The notes: generated by a model from the sequence alone, not told the origin. Counted from the stretch's first letter, positions 1 through 7,854 are shown. The stretch is DNA of 27,611 nucleotides from JBNKFQ01 sp050289385 (GCA_050289385.1 JBNKFQ010000184.1:1-27611); one strand, 5' to 3'. Translations and numbers: made by a program.

Positions 1-837
1 AAACGTTTGGCGGGTACAAAACCGGAATCTGACAAATCGGACTCCGCTGATATGGATACCAAAGTCACGGTGGCTGTTCAAAACAGCGACGGTAATCTGG
101 TGCGAACGTTTAAGGCGCCGGTCACCCAGGGAATAAATAGAGTGATATGGGATTTGAATTCTGACGGTGCAAAGCCGGTGGTTGATCCGGCCAATTCAAC
201 GCCGCAGGAAGACCCCGGAATTTTGCCGGCGGGACCGGAGGTGTTGCCCGGGCAATACAGGTTTACCCTGAGCTACAACAACGCCACAGCGGAAGGCAAG
301 GCGAATGTGCTGGTGGACCCCAGGTCCACTGTTTCAGATTCTGACCGTATGGCCGGGTATAAGCTGTCGCGCCGTCTGGTGACGTTGCAAGAGACTGCGA
401 ATCAGGCAATTTCCAGGCTTCTGGCAGCGGCAAGTGATATTGATGCGGTTATTGCGTTGGCCAACAAAGCCCTGGCCGAAAACGGTGCAAGTAATGAGGC
501 AGATTTGAAGTCTCTGGTCGAAGATGGTCAAACCCTCAGGAAAAAGGTTGAATCGCAAGAAGCGCGTTTCAGAGTGCCGTCAAAAACCAAAGGCAGGATC
601 TATAGCGGCGACAAGGTCACCTCTTTGATCGGGGAGGCCTACGGCTACTTCGGAAATGCGTTTTCACCCTGGTCGCAAGCGGTGCACTGTTACCTTGATC
701 GTGGCGAAAAAGCATTGGCGGAAGGTATCAAGTCGGTGAATACACTTTTTGAAAATGACATCAGTCAATTTCGAAATCGTGCACAACAGCTTGGCGTGGT
801 ATTGTTGGGCAACCAGGAACCGTTGGTAGTGCCCTGA
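1..837 (+). CDS. C-terminal part of an exported beta-propeller (BNR/VPS10-like) protein, 5' end outside window
   Basis: The frame is open from the first base to TGA at 835-837, so this is the 3' end of a longer gene; the TTG at 7 is not a convincing start. About 278 residues are visible. The first ~100 form an Ig/FlgD-like beta segment: phrases such as GINRVIWDLNSDG and EVLPGQYRFTL, followed by VLVDPR, are typical of the tail of bacterial sortilin/VPS10-type or 'WD40/YVTN/BNR-like' exported proteins, which carry propeller repeats further upstream. The remainder is mainly helical, with many Lys/Glu/Gln and a run of polar helices. The molecular role of this family is poorly defined; extracytoplasmic protein or peptide binding is an inference. 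It is convergent with the next gene, 47 bases away. Family assignment rests only on the tail region and is moderately sure. Confidence 0.6.
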   Translation, partial: KRLAGTKPESDKSDSADMDTKVTVAVQNSDGNLVRTFKAPVTQGINRVIWDLNSDGAKPVVDPANSTPQEDPGILPAGPEVLPGQYRFTLSYNNATAEGKANVLVDPRSTVSDSDRMAGYKLSRRLVTLQETANQAISRLLAAASDIDAVIALANKALAENGASNEADLKSLVEDGQTLRKKVESQEARFRVPSKTKGRIYSGDKVTSLIGEAYGYFGNAFSPWSQAVHCYLDRGEKALAEGIKSVNTLFENDISQFRNRAQQLGVVLLGNQEPLVVP

Positions 838-884
838 TTTAAACGACGGGGTGGATTGCCTTTGGTTAATTTACCCTGTTTCGC

Positions 885-1619
885 TTATTCGTTTGTCTTA
901 ACCCGCTTGATATCTCCCGACCCGACAACAGACGATTTAATCTCCGGGTCACCTTTGACACGGACTTTACCGTTACCAACAATGGAAATATCCAGCTTTT
1001 TCTCAACGTTCAGATATATTTCACCGGAACCGGCAACAGAAATATCCCCGTAGGTGCTGCCGAGGTCCATGGCGTGGTAACTGCCCTTGCCTGCGATTTT
1101 GATTTCCTGTTTCATGGTCTGCCCGGATATATAAACATCGCCAGCTCCGGCAATGTTTACTTCCAGGAAATCTGTAGTAAGCGAGGGTAATAAAATCTTG
1201 CCAATTCCGGCCAGATCCACTTCCATATCCCCGGGGTGCATTTCACTGGCTGTTATTGCACCAGTACCGGCAAGAACCAGTTTGCTGATGGTATCGGGAT
1301 TTTCCAGCGTCAAAATAACTGAAACGGTTTCGCTGGGGCTAATACTGCCAAACTTCTCGCTTTTTATTTCCAGTTCGCCATTGCCGGTTTCCAGGTCCAG
1401 GTGTTCAAACAGATTGTCATCAATAGTGATCACAAGTTCATTGCGATTGCCGCGATTGATTTCCAGTATTGCATCACTCAGGGCCAAAGCAACCGATTCC
1501 ACAGGAGCATTGATCTCAATGTGGTGGGTAGACAGATTGCCAGAGCCCTTTATGGCGGGTTTACATCCGACCCCGAGCAATACCACTGAAGCGACCAGAA
1601 GGCAGGCCAGTTTACGCAT
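885..1619 (-). CDS. Head GIN domain (DUF2807) putative lipoprotein
   Basis: A 244-residue exported protein. The N-terminus MRKLACLLVASVVLLGVGC is a signal sequence ending in Cys19; the residues before it (LGVG) make a weak lipobox, so lipidation is likely but not certain. The rest is a right-handed repeat of short beta strands with recurring glycine pairs (AGTGAI, AGIGKI, AGAGDV, AGKGSY, AGSGEI, VGNGKV, VGSGDI), spaced about 20 residues apart. This is the signature of the DUF2807/GIN adhesin-like beta-helix. Function in the family is not established; envelope-anchored surface or periplasmic roles are inferred. ATG at 1619 is preceded by AAGGA at suitable spacing. The gene lies downstream of the DUF697 gene on the same strand, 119 bases away, and may be co-transcribed with it. 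Confidence 0.8.
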   Translation of the reverse strand: MRKLACLLVASVVLLGVGCKPAIKGSGNLSTHHIEINAPVESVALALSDAILEINRGNRNELVITIDDNLFEHLDLETGNGELEIKSEKFGSISPSETVSVILTLENPDTISKLVLAGTGAITASEMHPGDMEVDLAGIGKILLPSLTTDFLEVNIAGAGDVYISGQTMKQEIKIAGKGSYHAMDLGSTYGDISVAGSGEIYLNVEKKLDISIVGNGKVRVKGDPEIKSSVVGSGDIKRVKTNE

Positions 1620-1687
1620 TGTTGACTTTCCTTTTCAGTTTGTTGGCTGGCGGGAGGCAGGATGCCCCCCTTGCTGAATGGATAGAC

Positions 1688-1699
1688 GCTACCGGTAGC
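1688..1699. repeat. 12-bp perfect palindrome GCTACCGGTAGC
   Basis: GCTACCGGTAGC is self-complementary over all 12 bases and lies in the 119-base gap between the DUF697 and GIN-domain genes. It could be an operator or part of an mRNA hairpin. There is no T-run, so terminator function is not supported. Confidence 0.4.
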
Positions 1700-1738
1700 C
1701 GGTTTGGATGCACGCCGAGTCGATTTTTATTCATCTTT

Positions 1739-2749
1739 TCAGTCATCTTCGTCCGCTTGTTCCGGCTTTTTCTTCCAGAAAGGCAGTTTGTCTGCCACCG
1801 CATTACCAGCGTTCATCATTTTGCCCCCTACCCCTGTGACCGCCCCTGTTACGGCACCGGTAACACCTCGGGTAGAGGCTTTTACAATGGCGCTGGATAC
1901 GCGAGTGGCGCCATTGGCAACAATGGAACCCAGCATACCCAGAGCAGACAGAGTCGCCGATCGGCGAATTTTAGACCTTTCAGGGCGAACAAGCGCCTGA
2001 CAATACTGCTGGGCAATGATGCCGACCCGCAGCGTCAAAAACGCGTTGGCCGCACCACTGGCCACCGAATTGACAAAAAGCGTGCTGGCCGCCTGTAATC
2101 CGGGAATAGCACCCGCAGCAGAACCCAGCACGCTGGAAAGCACCGGTTGTACCTGCTCCGTCAGATCGGCTTCGTCCAGTTCCCGGGCGATAAAAGCAGT
2201 GGCCATAACGTTGGCATACAGCGTGGCCAGCTCTCGCCACGACGGGCGCTGGTTGTAGGTGCGGGCGATGTCCAGCACCAGTCTGGACTGCATGGCCAGC
2301 ACGATCAGCGCGTCCAGTGAACCGCTTTGTGAAATGGCGGTAGATAAAAATATTCTGGATGATGTCTGTCGAATCAGATCGTTGCTCTGTGCGTCCAGTT
2401 TGGCCAGCGCTTCCTTTACTTCGTCCAGAGATTCCAGGGGTACACCGATCAGCCTGGAATTGCGGGACAACCTTTTCGCCAGCACTCGCACATGACTGTC
2501 AAAGTCCGGGCTGGCTTCCGATTCCGGGGGATGCAAGGGAGGTGACAATCGAAAAAACAGCCAGGCAGGGGTTAGCAAACAGGCCAGGTAAAACAGGAAC
2601 AGAAACCAGAATACGATGTCACCGGCAATCGGGTGCAGGCGACCGGCAAAATCGGCCAGTTGCAGGGTCTGGTTAACGATGATTACCAGAAACGCCACCG
2701 CGATCAGAGTGGCGAGCATAGCCAGAATCGTTTTTAACGGATGTTTCAT
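1739..2749 (-). CDS. DUF697 family membrane protein
   Basis: A 336-residue protein with two N-terminal transmembrane segments (about residues 8-28 and 44-67). A soluble polar stretch follows, then the DUF697 region (about 170-265) containing PSWRELATLYANVMATAF, an Ala/Gly-rich helix pair (LGSAAGAIPGLQAAS) and LTLRVGIIAQQYCQAL. The family also includes YcjF-like proteins. It is inner-membrane associated and its biochemical function is unknown. The C-terminus has a short repeat (GAVTGAVTG) and ends in a highly charged tail (KKKPEQADEDD). ATG at 2749 has GGAG about 8 bases upstream. It precedes the GIN-domain gene on the same strand. The family call is fairly secure; no function is proposed. Confidence 0.75.
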   Translation of the reverse strand: MKHPLKTILAMLATLIAVAFLVIIVNQTLQLADFAGRLHPIAGDIVFWFLFLFYLACLLTPAWLFFRLSPPLHPPESEASPDFDSHVRVLAKRLSRNSRLIGVPLESLDEVKEALAKLDAQSNDLIRQTSSRIFLSTAISQSGSLDALIVLAMQSRLVLDIARTYNQRPSWRELATLYANVMATAFIARELDEADLTEQVQPVLSSVLGSAAGAIPGLQAASTLFVNSVASGAANAFLTLRVGIIAQQYCQALVRPERSKIRRSATLSALGMLGSIVANGATRVSSAIVKASTRGVTGAVTGAVTGVGGKMMNAGNAVADKLPFWKKKPEQADEDD

Positions 2750-2815
2750 GGTTGTTTCTCCGATTAACGATCAGAGAGGAAGGGCACTTGCTTGAGCCTG
2801 AATACGACTTTTAAT

Positions 2816-2954
2816 GGTCGCACGTCAGTAGTCGCACGTTGCACGCCAAAAGTAACGCCACTATTGAAGCTGGACACAAAGGACTTGATTAGTGCGGCAC
2901 ACCTCCAGTAACCACTCTTGAAAGCGTGCGGCGTATAGCGTGCGACATGCGACC
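2816..2954. repeat. Imperfect 31-bp inverted repeat upstream of the DUF697 gene
   Basis: In the 255-base gap between sdaA and the DUF697 gene, the arms 2816-2846 and 2924-2954 are imperfect reverse complements, with both ends matching best (GGTCGCA with TGCGACC, GCACGC with GCGTGC). The left arm also holds a direct repeat, GTCGCACGT at 2817-2825 and 2831-2839. This could be a regulator-binding region or a long hairpin. No other gene-like content was seen in 2750-3004. Confidence 0.4.
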
Positions 2955-3004
2955 GCCCTTAAATAAGTGCCAATCCCGTCGAAGTCAGTAAACATCAACA
3001 GGCG

Positions 3005-4408
3005 CTAGCATTCAATAATATTGACGGGTACCTCTACAACATTGATCGCCAGGCCACCGCGCGACGTTTCCTTATACTTCTCACGCATATCACGACCGGT
3101 ATCACGCATGGTCCTGATCACTTTGTCGAGTGACACAAAATGTGTGCCGTCGCCGCGCAAGGCCATACGTGCCGCGCTTATCGCCTTGATTGACGCCATC
3201 GCATTGCGCTCGATGCAAGGCACCTGAACCAGGCCGCCCACAGGGTCACAGGTAAGCCCCAGATTGTGTTCCATGGCAATTTCTGCTGCATTTTCCACCT
3301 GTGAGGGGGTGCCGCCCATTACCTCGGCCAGGGCGCCAGCCGCCATGGAACAGGCTGAACCCACTTCGCCTTGACAGCCTACCTCGGCGCCACTGATAGA
3401 GGCATTTTCCTTATACAGGATGCCTATCGCCGCAGCAGTTAACAGAAAATTCACAATACCTTCCTCATTGGCACCGGGTACAAAGCGCTCGTAGTAGTGC
3501 AGTACGGCGGGAATGATGCCGGCGGCGCCATTGGTGGGAGCCGTCACAACCTTGCCGCCTGCGGCATTCTCTTCATTTACTGCCAGCGCATACAGGCTGA
3601 CCCAGTCGAGCACAGTCAACGGGTCCGAGAGTGCGGATTCGGGACGTTTCATCAGGCTTTGATGCAGCTCCGGCGCTCGACGGGGCACATTCAGGCCGCC
3701 TGGCAGAGTGCCTTTGCCTGTTGCGCCGTTCTCTACGCACTGTTGCATGGTTTGCCAGATTTCCAGCAAGCCGGCTCGAGTCTCTTCCGGGCGCCTCCAT
3801 GCCTTTTCATTTTCCCACATAAGCTGGCTGATGCTCAGATTATTTGCCTTGCACAGACTCAGGAGTTCGGCCCCGGTGCTAAAGTGGTAGGTCAGTCTGG
3901 TGCTGTCTTCGATAATCGGGTTATCGCCAGAGGCCGCATTTTCATCGACGACAAAGCCACCGCCCACTGAATAGTAAGCTTTTTTCAGCAATACCTCGCC
4001 ATCGCTATCAAATGCACTGAACATCATGCCGTTCGGGTGGTAGGGCAAACTCTCGCGACGGTGCAGTATCAGGTCGGTATCGCGGTCAAACGATATGCTG
4101 TGTTCCCCCAGCACTTGCAAAGTTTTGTTATCTTCCAGGGCGGTCATGCGGCCGGCGATGGAAGCGACATCCACGGATTCAGGTGCTTCGCCCTGTAAAC
4201 CGAGAACCACTGCCTTGGGAGAGCCGTGACCTTTGCCGGTGGCGCCCAGAGAGCCATACAACTCGGCTTTTATTCGCCCGGTGTCGGAGAGCAACCCGCT
4301 TGTTTGCAGCTCACCGGCAAAAGCGAGTGCCGCACGCATCGGGCCTACAGTGTGAGAGCTGGAAGGTCCGATACCGATCTTGAACAGGTCAAATGCACTA
4401 ATTGACAT
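3005..4408 (-). CDS. sdaA: L-serine ammonia-lyase (L-serine dehydratase), single-chain iron-sulfur type
   Basis: A 467-residue enzyme that deaminates L-serine to pyruvate and ammonia in the cytoplasm, using a [4Fe-4S] cluster rather than PLP. The N-terminal beta domain starts with FDLFKIGIGPSSSHTVGPM. The C-terminal alpha domain carries PTNGAAGIIPAVLHY, then GCQGEVGSACSMAAGAL, LTCDPVGGLVQVPCIERN and SRGGLAIN. Cys345, Cys387 and Cys398 match the known cluster ligands. The protein ends in ...NIIEC, so the terminal Cys467 matches the 'tail-in-mouth' fourth ligand described for the Legionella enzyme. Length is normal for the family. ATG at 4408 has AGGAG 10 bases upstream. It is divergent from the MgtC-like gene, with no obvious operon partner. 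Confidence 0.97.
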   Translation of the reverse strand: MSISAFDLFKIGIGPSSSHTVGPMRAALAFAGELQTSGLLSDTGRIKAELYGSLGATGKGHGSPKAVVLGLQGEAPESVDVASIAGRMTALEDNKTLQVLGEHSISFDRDTDLILHRRESLPYHPNGMMFSAFDSDGEVLLKKAYYSVGGGFVVDENAASGDNPIIEDSTRLTYHFSTGAELLSLCKANNLSISQLMWENEKAWRRPEETRAGLLEIWQTMQQCVENGATGKGTLPGGLNVPRRAPELHQSLMKRPESALSDPLTVLDWVSLYALAVNEENAAGGKVVTAPTNGAAGIIPAVLHYYERFVPGANEEGIVNFLLTAAAIGILYKENASISGAEVGCQGEVGSACSMAAGALAEVMGGTPSQVENAAEIAMEHNLGLTCDPVGGLVQVPCIERNAMASIKAISAARMALRGDGTHFVSLDKVIRTMRDTGRDMREKYKETSRGGLAINVVEVPVNIIEC

Positions 4409-4516
4409 GAATTGGCTACTCCTAACCCTGTTTTGGGACGCGGATTATCAGCTTGTGCGGTTCATACCGCAACCCCGCCAGGCCGGGGTCTACACATTAA
4501 AGGAGGTAATCACCGG

Positions 4517-5005
4517 TTGGGAGACAAAAACGTGTTAATGGACATAACGTTGGAATTGACCATGGCATTAAAGGCAATCTATGCGACAGCGCTGGGCGCC
4601 TTTATTGGTATTGAACGTCAGGCGCGGGGTCGTGCAGCGGGTATTCGCACCTATAGCACAGTGGTGCTTGGTGCGTGTGTTTTCGGCCTGGTTTCTTTTT
4701 GCGCCAGTGATACCACCAGAATTGCGGCGCAGGTCGTTACCGGTATCGGTTTTCCGGGCGCCGGTGTGATTATTCGTCATGCCGGCCGTATCACGGGTCT
4801 TACTACGGCGGCCACCATGTGGACCGCTGCTGCGATCGGGCTGGCGATCGCATTTGGTCTGTATGTGTTGGCGACGGTTACAGCGCTGCTCATTTTCGCC
4901 CTCTCTACGCGAGTCGCATGGGCAAATGGAGGAGAGTTGAAAAGGTTGTTCCGGAAGACGATAACCCTGAATAAACACAGTGACATCCAGCGTTCTTCTT
5001 GGTAG
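4517..5005 (+). CDS. MgtC/SapB family membrane protein (short form)
   Basis: About 162 residues, with three or four predicted membrane helices and the family motif GAFIGIERQARGRAAGIRTYS, followed by a GTGIGFPGAG-like stretch (VTGIGFPGAGVIIR) and TTAATMWTAAAIGLA. These are hallmarks of MgtC/SapB inner-membrane proteins; in pathogens MgtC modulates ATP synthase and supports growth in low Mg2+. The long C-terminal ACT-like domain of MgtC is missing, as in SapB-type members. Start choice: AGGAGGT at 4501-4507 is an excellent ribosome site and is 10 bases from an in-frame TTG at 4517. GTG at 4532 and ATG at 4538 are also in frame, and ATG 4538 gives the N-terminus closest to the family, so the true start could be 4538. 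It is followed 39 bases later by can. Confidence 0.82.
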   Translation: MGDKNVLMDITLELTMALKAIYATALGAFIGIERQARGRAAGIRTYSTVVLGACVFGLVSFCASDTTRIAAQVVTGIGFPGAGVIIRHAGRITGLTTAATMWTAAAIGLAIAFGLYVLATVTALLIFALSTRVAWANGGELKRLFRKTITLNKHSDIQRSSW

Positions 5006-5044
5006 CTTGCACGTCAATTTATTTACAAGGGGCATTTTTCCGGC

Positions 5045-5671
5045 ATGACCGATTTGAAAGAGCTACTGGACAATAACCGGGACTGGGCAAAAGCGCTGGT
5101 TGAGCGCGACGCCGAATTTTTTGCGCGGCTCAGCAAGCAGCAAGCACCCGATTACCTCTGGATTGGCTGCGCTGACAGCCGGGTACCCGCCAATGAGATC
5201 GTCGGCTTGTTGCCCGGTGAGCTGTTTGTACATCGCAATGTCGCAAACATGGTATATCACACCGACCCCAATGCCTTGTCCGTGATTCAGTTCGCTGTTG
5301 AAGCGCTCAAGGTCAAGCACATTATTGTGTGCGGGCATTATGGGTGTGGCGGGGTAAAGGCTGCCACCGAGCACAAGGAACTTGGACTGATTGATACCTG
5401 GTTGCGAGGTATCAAAGACATATATCAGGACAACCTGCCGGAACTTGATCAACTGGAAGGCGACGACAGGATTGATCGGTTGTGTGAACTGAATGTTTGT
5501 CGCCAGGTCTGGAATGTTTGCCACACCACCTTTGCCCAAAACGCGTGGCGCAAGGGCCAGCCCCTGTCGATACACGGCTGGATTTACAGTATTAACGACG
5601 GTTTGCTGAAGGACCTGGGCGTAACTGTAGACAGTGCCAATCAGCTTGAAGACATATACAGGTACAAGTAA
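5045..5671 (+). CDS. can: Beta-class carbonic anhydrase
   Basis: A 208-residue cytoplasmic zinc enzyme interconverting CO2 and bicarbonate. The zinc-site residues are all present and at the same numbers as in E. coli Can: Cys42-Ala-Asp44-Ser-Arg46 (in WIGCADSRVPANE), His98 and Cys101 (in IIVCGHYGCGGVKAA). FVHRNVANMV and the C-terminal IHGWIYSINDGLLKDLGV are also standard. ATG at 5045 gives the canonical N-terminus MTDLKELLDNN, with AAGGGG upstream. It is probably co-transcribed with the upstream MgtC-like gene (39-base gap). Confidence 0.97.
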   Translation: MTDLKELLDNNRDWAKALVERDAEFFARLSKQQAPDYLWIGCADSRVPANEIVGLLPGELFVHRNVANMVYHTDPNALSVIQFAVEALKVKHIIVCGHYGCGGVKAATEHKELGLIDTWLRGIKDIYQDNLPELDQLEGDDRIDRLCELNVCRQVWNVCHTTFAQNAWRKGQPLSIHGWIYSINDGLLKDLGVTVDSANQLEDIYRYK

Positions 5672-5801
5672 GTATCGCTACAGGTAACCGGGCTTCGGTT
5701 TGCCAGTTCGGGCTCATGGTTTGAACGGTGGGTCCGTGGGAAGGTAGCCGTTCGCTTCTGATCGAGCCAAACCTTCCCGAATGCCTCTCTTTGACGGGTC
5801 C

Positions 5802-5843
5802 TTTATACAGGTCTCTCTATACAAGTCCCTTTACACAACTTTA
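5802..5843. repeat. Three tandem imperfect 14-bp repeats
   Basis: The units TTTATACAGGTCTC (5802-5815), TCTATACAAGTCCC (5816-5829) and TTTACACAACTTTA (5830-5843) follow each other exactly with a 14-base period. They share the core TNTANACARNTC/T. The repeat lies 130 bases after the can stop codon. Confidence 0.55.
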
Positions 5844-5960
5844 CGTTGTGATAACCCAAATTAACGTTGCGCTTCTGCACAATGGATTCCAAGTTAAAGA
5901 GATATGGGGTTGAGCCGCAATGGCTGTGACCCCTACCTACCCCCCCCTTGATGTTGTTAT

Positions 5961-5990
5961 TGCCCCGCTACCCTGGTGGGGCATTTTTTT
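5961..5990 (+). terminator. Rho-independent terminator
   Basis: The stem TGCCCC (5961-5966) pairs with GGGGCA (5978-5983) and is followed immediately by seven T (5984-5990). This is a classic intrinsic terminator, yet it lies 290 bases beyond the can stop codon, so it ends either a long can 3' UTR or a separate small transcript. Confidence 0.85.
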
Positions 5991-6120
5991 GTCTGTTTCA
6001 TGAGTTCCCTTCCTGTTGTGCCCAGAAACCGATGAGCATTGCATTGATGCACTTGCGACCACTGTTTGATTGGCAAGACAACGTGTAAAGTAATGTGCTA
6101 CCCGATGCAGTGGAGTCGAG

Positions 6121-6621
6121 ATGAACGTTGAAGTCGTGCAAGTGGATTTTTTGAATGATCAACAGGCCGCGGATGTGGTTAATCTGTTGAATGACTATGC
6201 CACAGACCCTATGGGTGGTGGTGAACCACTATCTTTGTATACCAAAGAGAACCTGGTTCGCGAATTGTCAAAGCTCCCGTATGCATTCAGTGTGATATGT
6301 TATGTTGACAACACCCCGGCGGGCCTGGCCAACTGCTTTGAAGGGTTTTCCACCTTCAAGTGCAAACCGTTGGTTAATATACACGATGTGGTGGTGGCCA
6401 GTGAGTTTCGTGGTTTGGGTATCAGTCAGCTACTGTTGTCAAAAGTAGAAGAAATTGCCAAAGATCGAGGTTGCTGTAAAACCACACTCGAAGTGCTGGA
6501 AGGCAACGAGGTGGCTAAAAACGCATACAAAAAATATGGCTATAGCGGCTACGAGCTGAACCCCGAAATGGGGAAAGCACTGTTTTGGCAAAAGCCGATT
6601 GATGACAGAAAAGTTGTCTAA
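6121..6621 (+). CDS. GNAT family N-acetyltransferase
   Basis: A 166-residue cytoplasmic enzyme of the GCN5-related acetyltransferase family. Motif A is clear: IHDVVVASEFRGLGISQLLL (about residues 87-106), with the acetyl-CoA pyrophosphate loop Arg97-Gly-Leu-Gly100. Motif B follows (LEVLEGNEVAKNAYKKYGY, 123-141), with the conserved Asn129 and Tyr136/Tyr139. The acceptor substrate cannot be told from sequence. ATG at 6121 is preceded by a GGAG-type ribosome site. The racemase gene follows 61 bases later on the same strand, so the two may share a transcript. Confidence 0.9.
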   Translation: MNVEVVQVDFLNDQQAADVVNLLNDYATDPMGGGEPLSLYTKENLVRELSKLPYAFSVICYVDNTPAGLANCFEGFSTFKCKPLVNIHDVVVASEFRGLGISQLLLSKVEEIAKDRGCCKTTLEVLEGNEVAKNAYKKYGYSGYELNPEMGKALFWQKPIDDRKVV

Positions 6622-6682
6622 CTGACGTTAACAGATTCCGGGTTTCGGCCTCTGCACAAACAATTCCATGGGGCAAAAAAGC

Positions 6683-7372
6683 ATGAAAACGATCGGACTG
6701 CTGGGGGGCATGAGCTGGGAGAGTACCAGCCGGTATTACCGTGAGATAAATGAGGGTGTAAAGGCAGCGTTGGGTGGTCTTCATTCAGCAAGGATTGTGT
6801 TGCACAGCGTCGACTTTGACCCCATAGAAAAGATGCAAAGCAGTGGCGACTGGCAGGGTGCGGCGGAGTTATTAGTTCCAGCCGCCCGTGGTATAGAAGC
6901 TGCGGGAGCCGATTTTTTGTTACTGTGTACAAACACCATGCACAAAATTGCACCCCGGCTGGAAGCCGCCGTTGGTATCCCCTTTCTTCATATTGCCGAT
7001 GCAACCGCACAAGCTCTGGCCAAAGATTCTGTAAACACGGTAGGGTTGCTGGGCACTCGGTTTACCATGGAGCAAGACTTTTATCGTGGTCGTTTAACCG
7101 ATCTGCACGGTTTGACGGTTGTTGTGCCAGACGAAGAAGATCGCAAAATAGTGGATGATGTCATTTTCCAGGAGTTGTGCCTCGGTAAAATTCTGGACGA
7201 ATCGAAAGCCAAATATCTGGACATTGTTGGCAAGCTTGCAGCAGCTGGCGCAGAGGCGATTATTCTGGGGTGCACCGAGATATCCATGTTGATAAATCAA
7301 ACCGATACGCAAACACCCCTGTACGACACCACGGAAATACATGCCGCCTGTGCCGTGGCAAAAGCCTTGTAA
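6683..7372 (+). CDS. ygeA: Aspartate/glutamate racemase family amino-acid racemase (YgeA/RacD type)
   Basis: About 229 residues, matching E. coli YgeA, a PLP-independent broad-specificity amino-acid racemase, in length and throughout. Shared segments include MKTIGLLGGMSWEST, LHSVDFDPIE, FLHIADAT and LLGTRFTMEQDFYRGRLT. The two catalytic cysteines are present: Cys82 (LLCTNTMHK) and Cys197 (ILGCTEISML), the thiol pair that deprotonates and reprotonates the alpha carbon. The start at ATG 6683 is chosen because it gives the family N-terminus; an in-frame ATG at 6668 would add five residues (MGQKS). The protein is cytoplasmic and probably supplies or recycles D-amino acids. A GC-rich hairpin (7374-7396) follows the stop codon. 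Confidence 0.92.
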   Translation: MKTIGLLGGMSWESTSRYYREINEGVKAALGGLHSARIVLHSVDFDPIEKMQSSGDWQGAAELLVPAARGIEAAGADFLLLCTNTMHKIAPRLEAAVGIPFLHIADATAQALAKDSVNTVGLLGTRFTMEQDFYRGRLTDLHGLTVVVPDEEDRKIVDDVIFQELCLGKILDESKAKYLDIVGKLAAAGAEAIILGCTEISMLINQTDTQTPLYDTTEIHAACAVAKAL

Positions 7373-7373
7373 G

Positions 7374-7396
7374 CCGGGGCCTGTTAAAGGCCCTGG
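7374..7396 (+). terminator. GC-rich hairpin after the racemase gene
   Basis: CCGGGGCC (7374-7381) pairs with GGCCCTGG (7389-7396), with one G-U pair, around a 7-base loop, directly after the racemase stop codon. There is no T-run, so it is a weak terminator candidate. It also overlaps the end of the opposite-strand pseudogene. Confidence 0.35.
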
Positions 7397-7680
7397 CCTT
7401 GTCGCCTTGCCTGCACCCGGTCGATAAACTCCTGCAATATCAGCCGGTAAAGCTCATCCCCCAAAAAGATCTTCTACCCCTGATTCGATGCTCGGGTTGT
7501 CATTGATTTCGATCACAGCAACACGGCCACCTGTTTGCTTGATGTCAACACCATACGATCCATAGCCAATCAATTTTGCCGCCCTGGTCGCCGCAGCAAT
7601 AACTTATTCCGGTACTTCATAATTGGGCATGGTGCTAAAACCGCCAGAGGCAAATCGGAGGGCAGAAATGACGGGCGCAA
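7384..7680 (-). pseudogene. C-terminal remnant of a RimK-like ATP-grasp gene
   Basis: On the minus strand, translated pieces line up into a recognisable ATP-grasp C-terminus: GGFSTMPNYEVPE, then AAKLIGYGSYGVDIKQ, then VAVIEINDNPSIESGVED, then LGDELYRLILQEFIDRVQ, ending at TAA (7384-7386). The E-x-N-x-N motif (EINDN) is the Mg-ATP-binding signature of the RimK family of glutamate/amino-acid ligases. The reading frame is broken twice: an in-frame TAA at 7604-7606 right after EVPE, and a frameshift in the homopolymer run at 7458-7467 between GVED and LGDEL. The upstream two thirds of the gene are absent; similarity fades beyond about 7680. This is a relic whose former substrate cannot be inferred. 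Confidence 0.8.
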
Positions 7681-7854
7681 CTTAAAAGGAATTCAGGCGT
7701 CTTGCCAACAAAATATTGTTGTCGTCACGAGAAATATTTGTTGTTAAACGGGTAGATATTAGTTCAGGGGCTGTGAGCAGAGGTTGAATTTGCGATAATC
7801 AGTTCAAACAGTTTTAATTCACTATTCCCTACTCTCCATTCACAGTATTCATTT

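Larger units (their letters stand above)
5672..6120 (+). other. 449-base gene-free, highly structured region (possible long 3' UTR or small RNA)
   Basis: No convincing coding frame. Reading 5' to 3' there is a hairpin just after can (GGTAACCG with CGGTTTGCC, about 5683-5704) and an 8-base inverted repeat GGGAAGGT/ACCTTCCC (5738-5745 and 5771-5778). A triplicated 14-base repeat (5802-5843) follows, then a dyad CACAAC-tttac-GTTGTG (5834-5850) and a hairpin GGGGT..AGCC/GGCT..ACCCC (5906-5933). A strong terminator closes the stretch (5961-5990). The remainder to 6120 is the GNAT promoter and leader region. A free-standing RNA ending at 5990 is possible but its promoter is not evident. Confidence 0.4.

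Noticed and set aside
1619..2098. Plus-strand frame of 159 codons opposite the DUF697 and GIN-domain genes
   Set aside because: It is antisense to two recognisable genes, with the composition of a shadow frame and no domain signal.
4412..4516. Upstream extension of the MgtC-like gene to TTG 4412
   Set aside because: The extra residues are Pro/Arg/Gly-rich with no family similarity, and the strong ribosome site at 4501-4507 argues for a start at or after 4517.
5728..5913. Plus-strand frame of 61 codons after can
   Set aside because: It overlaps the tandem repeat and hairpins, lacks a ribosome site and has no domain-like pattern.
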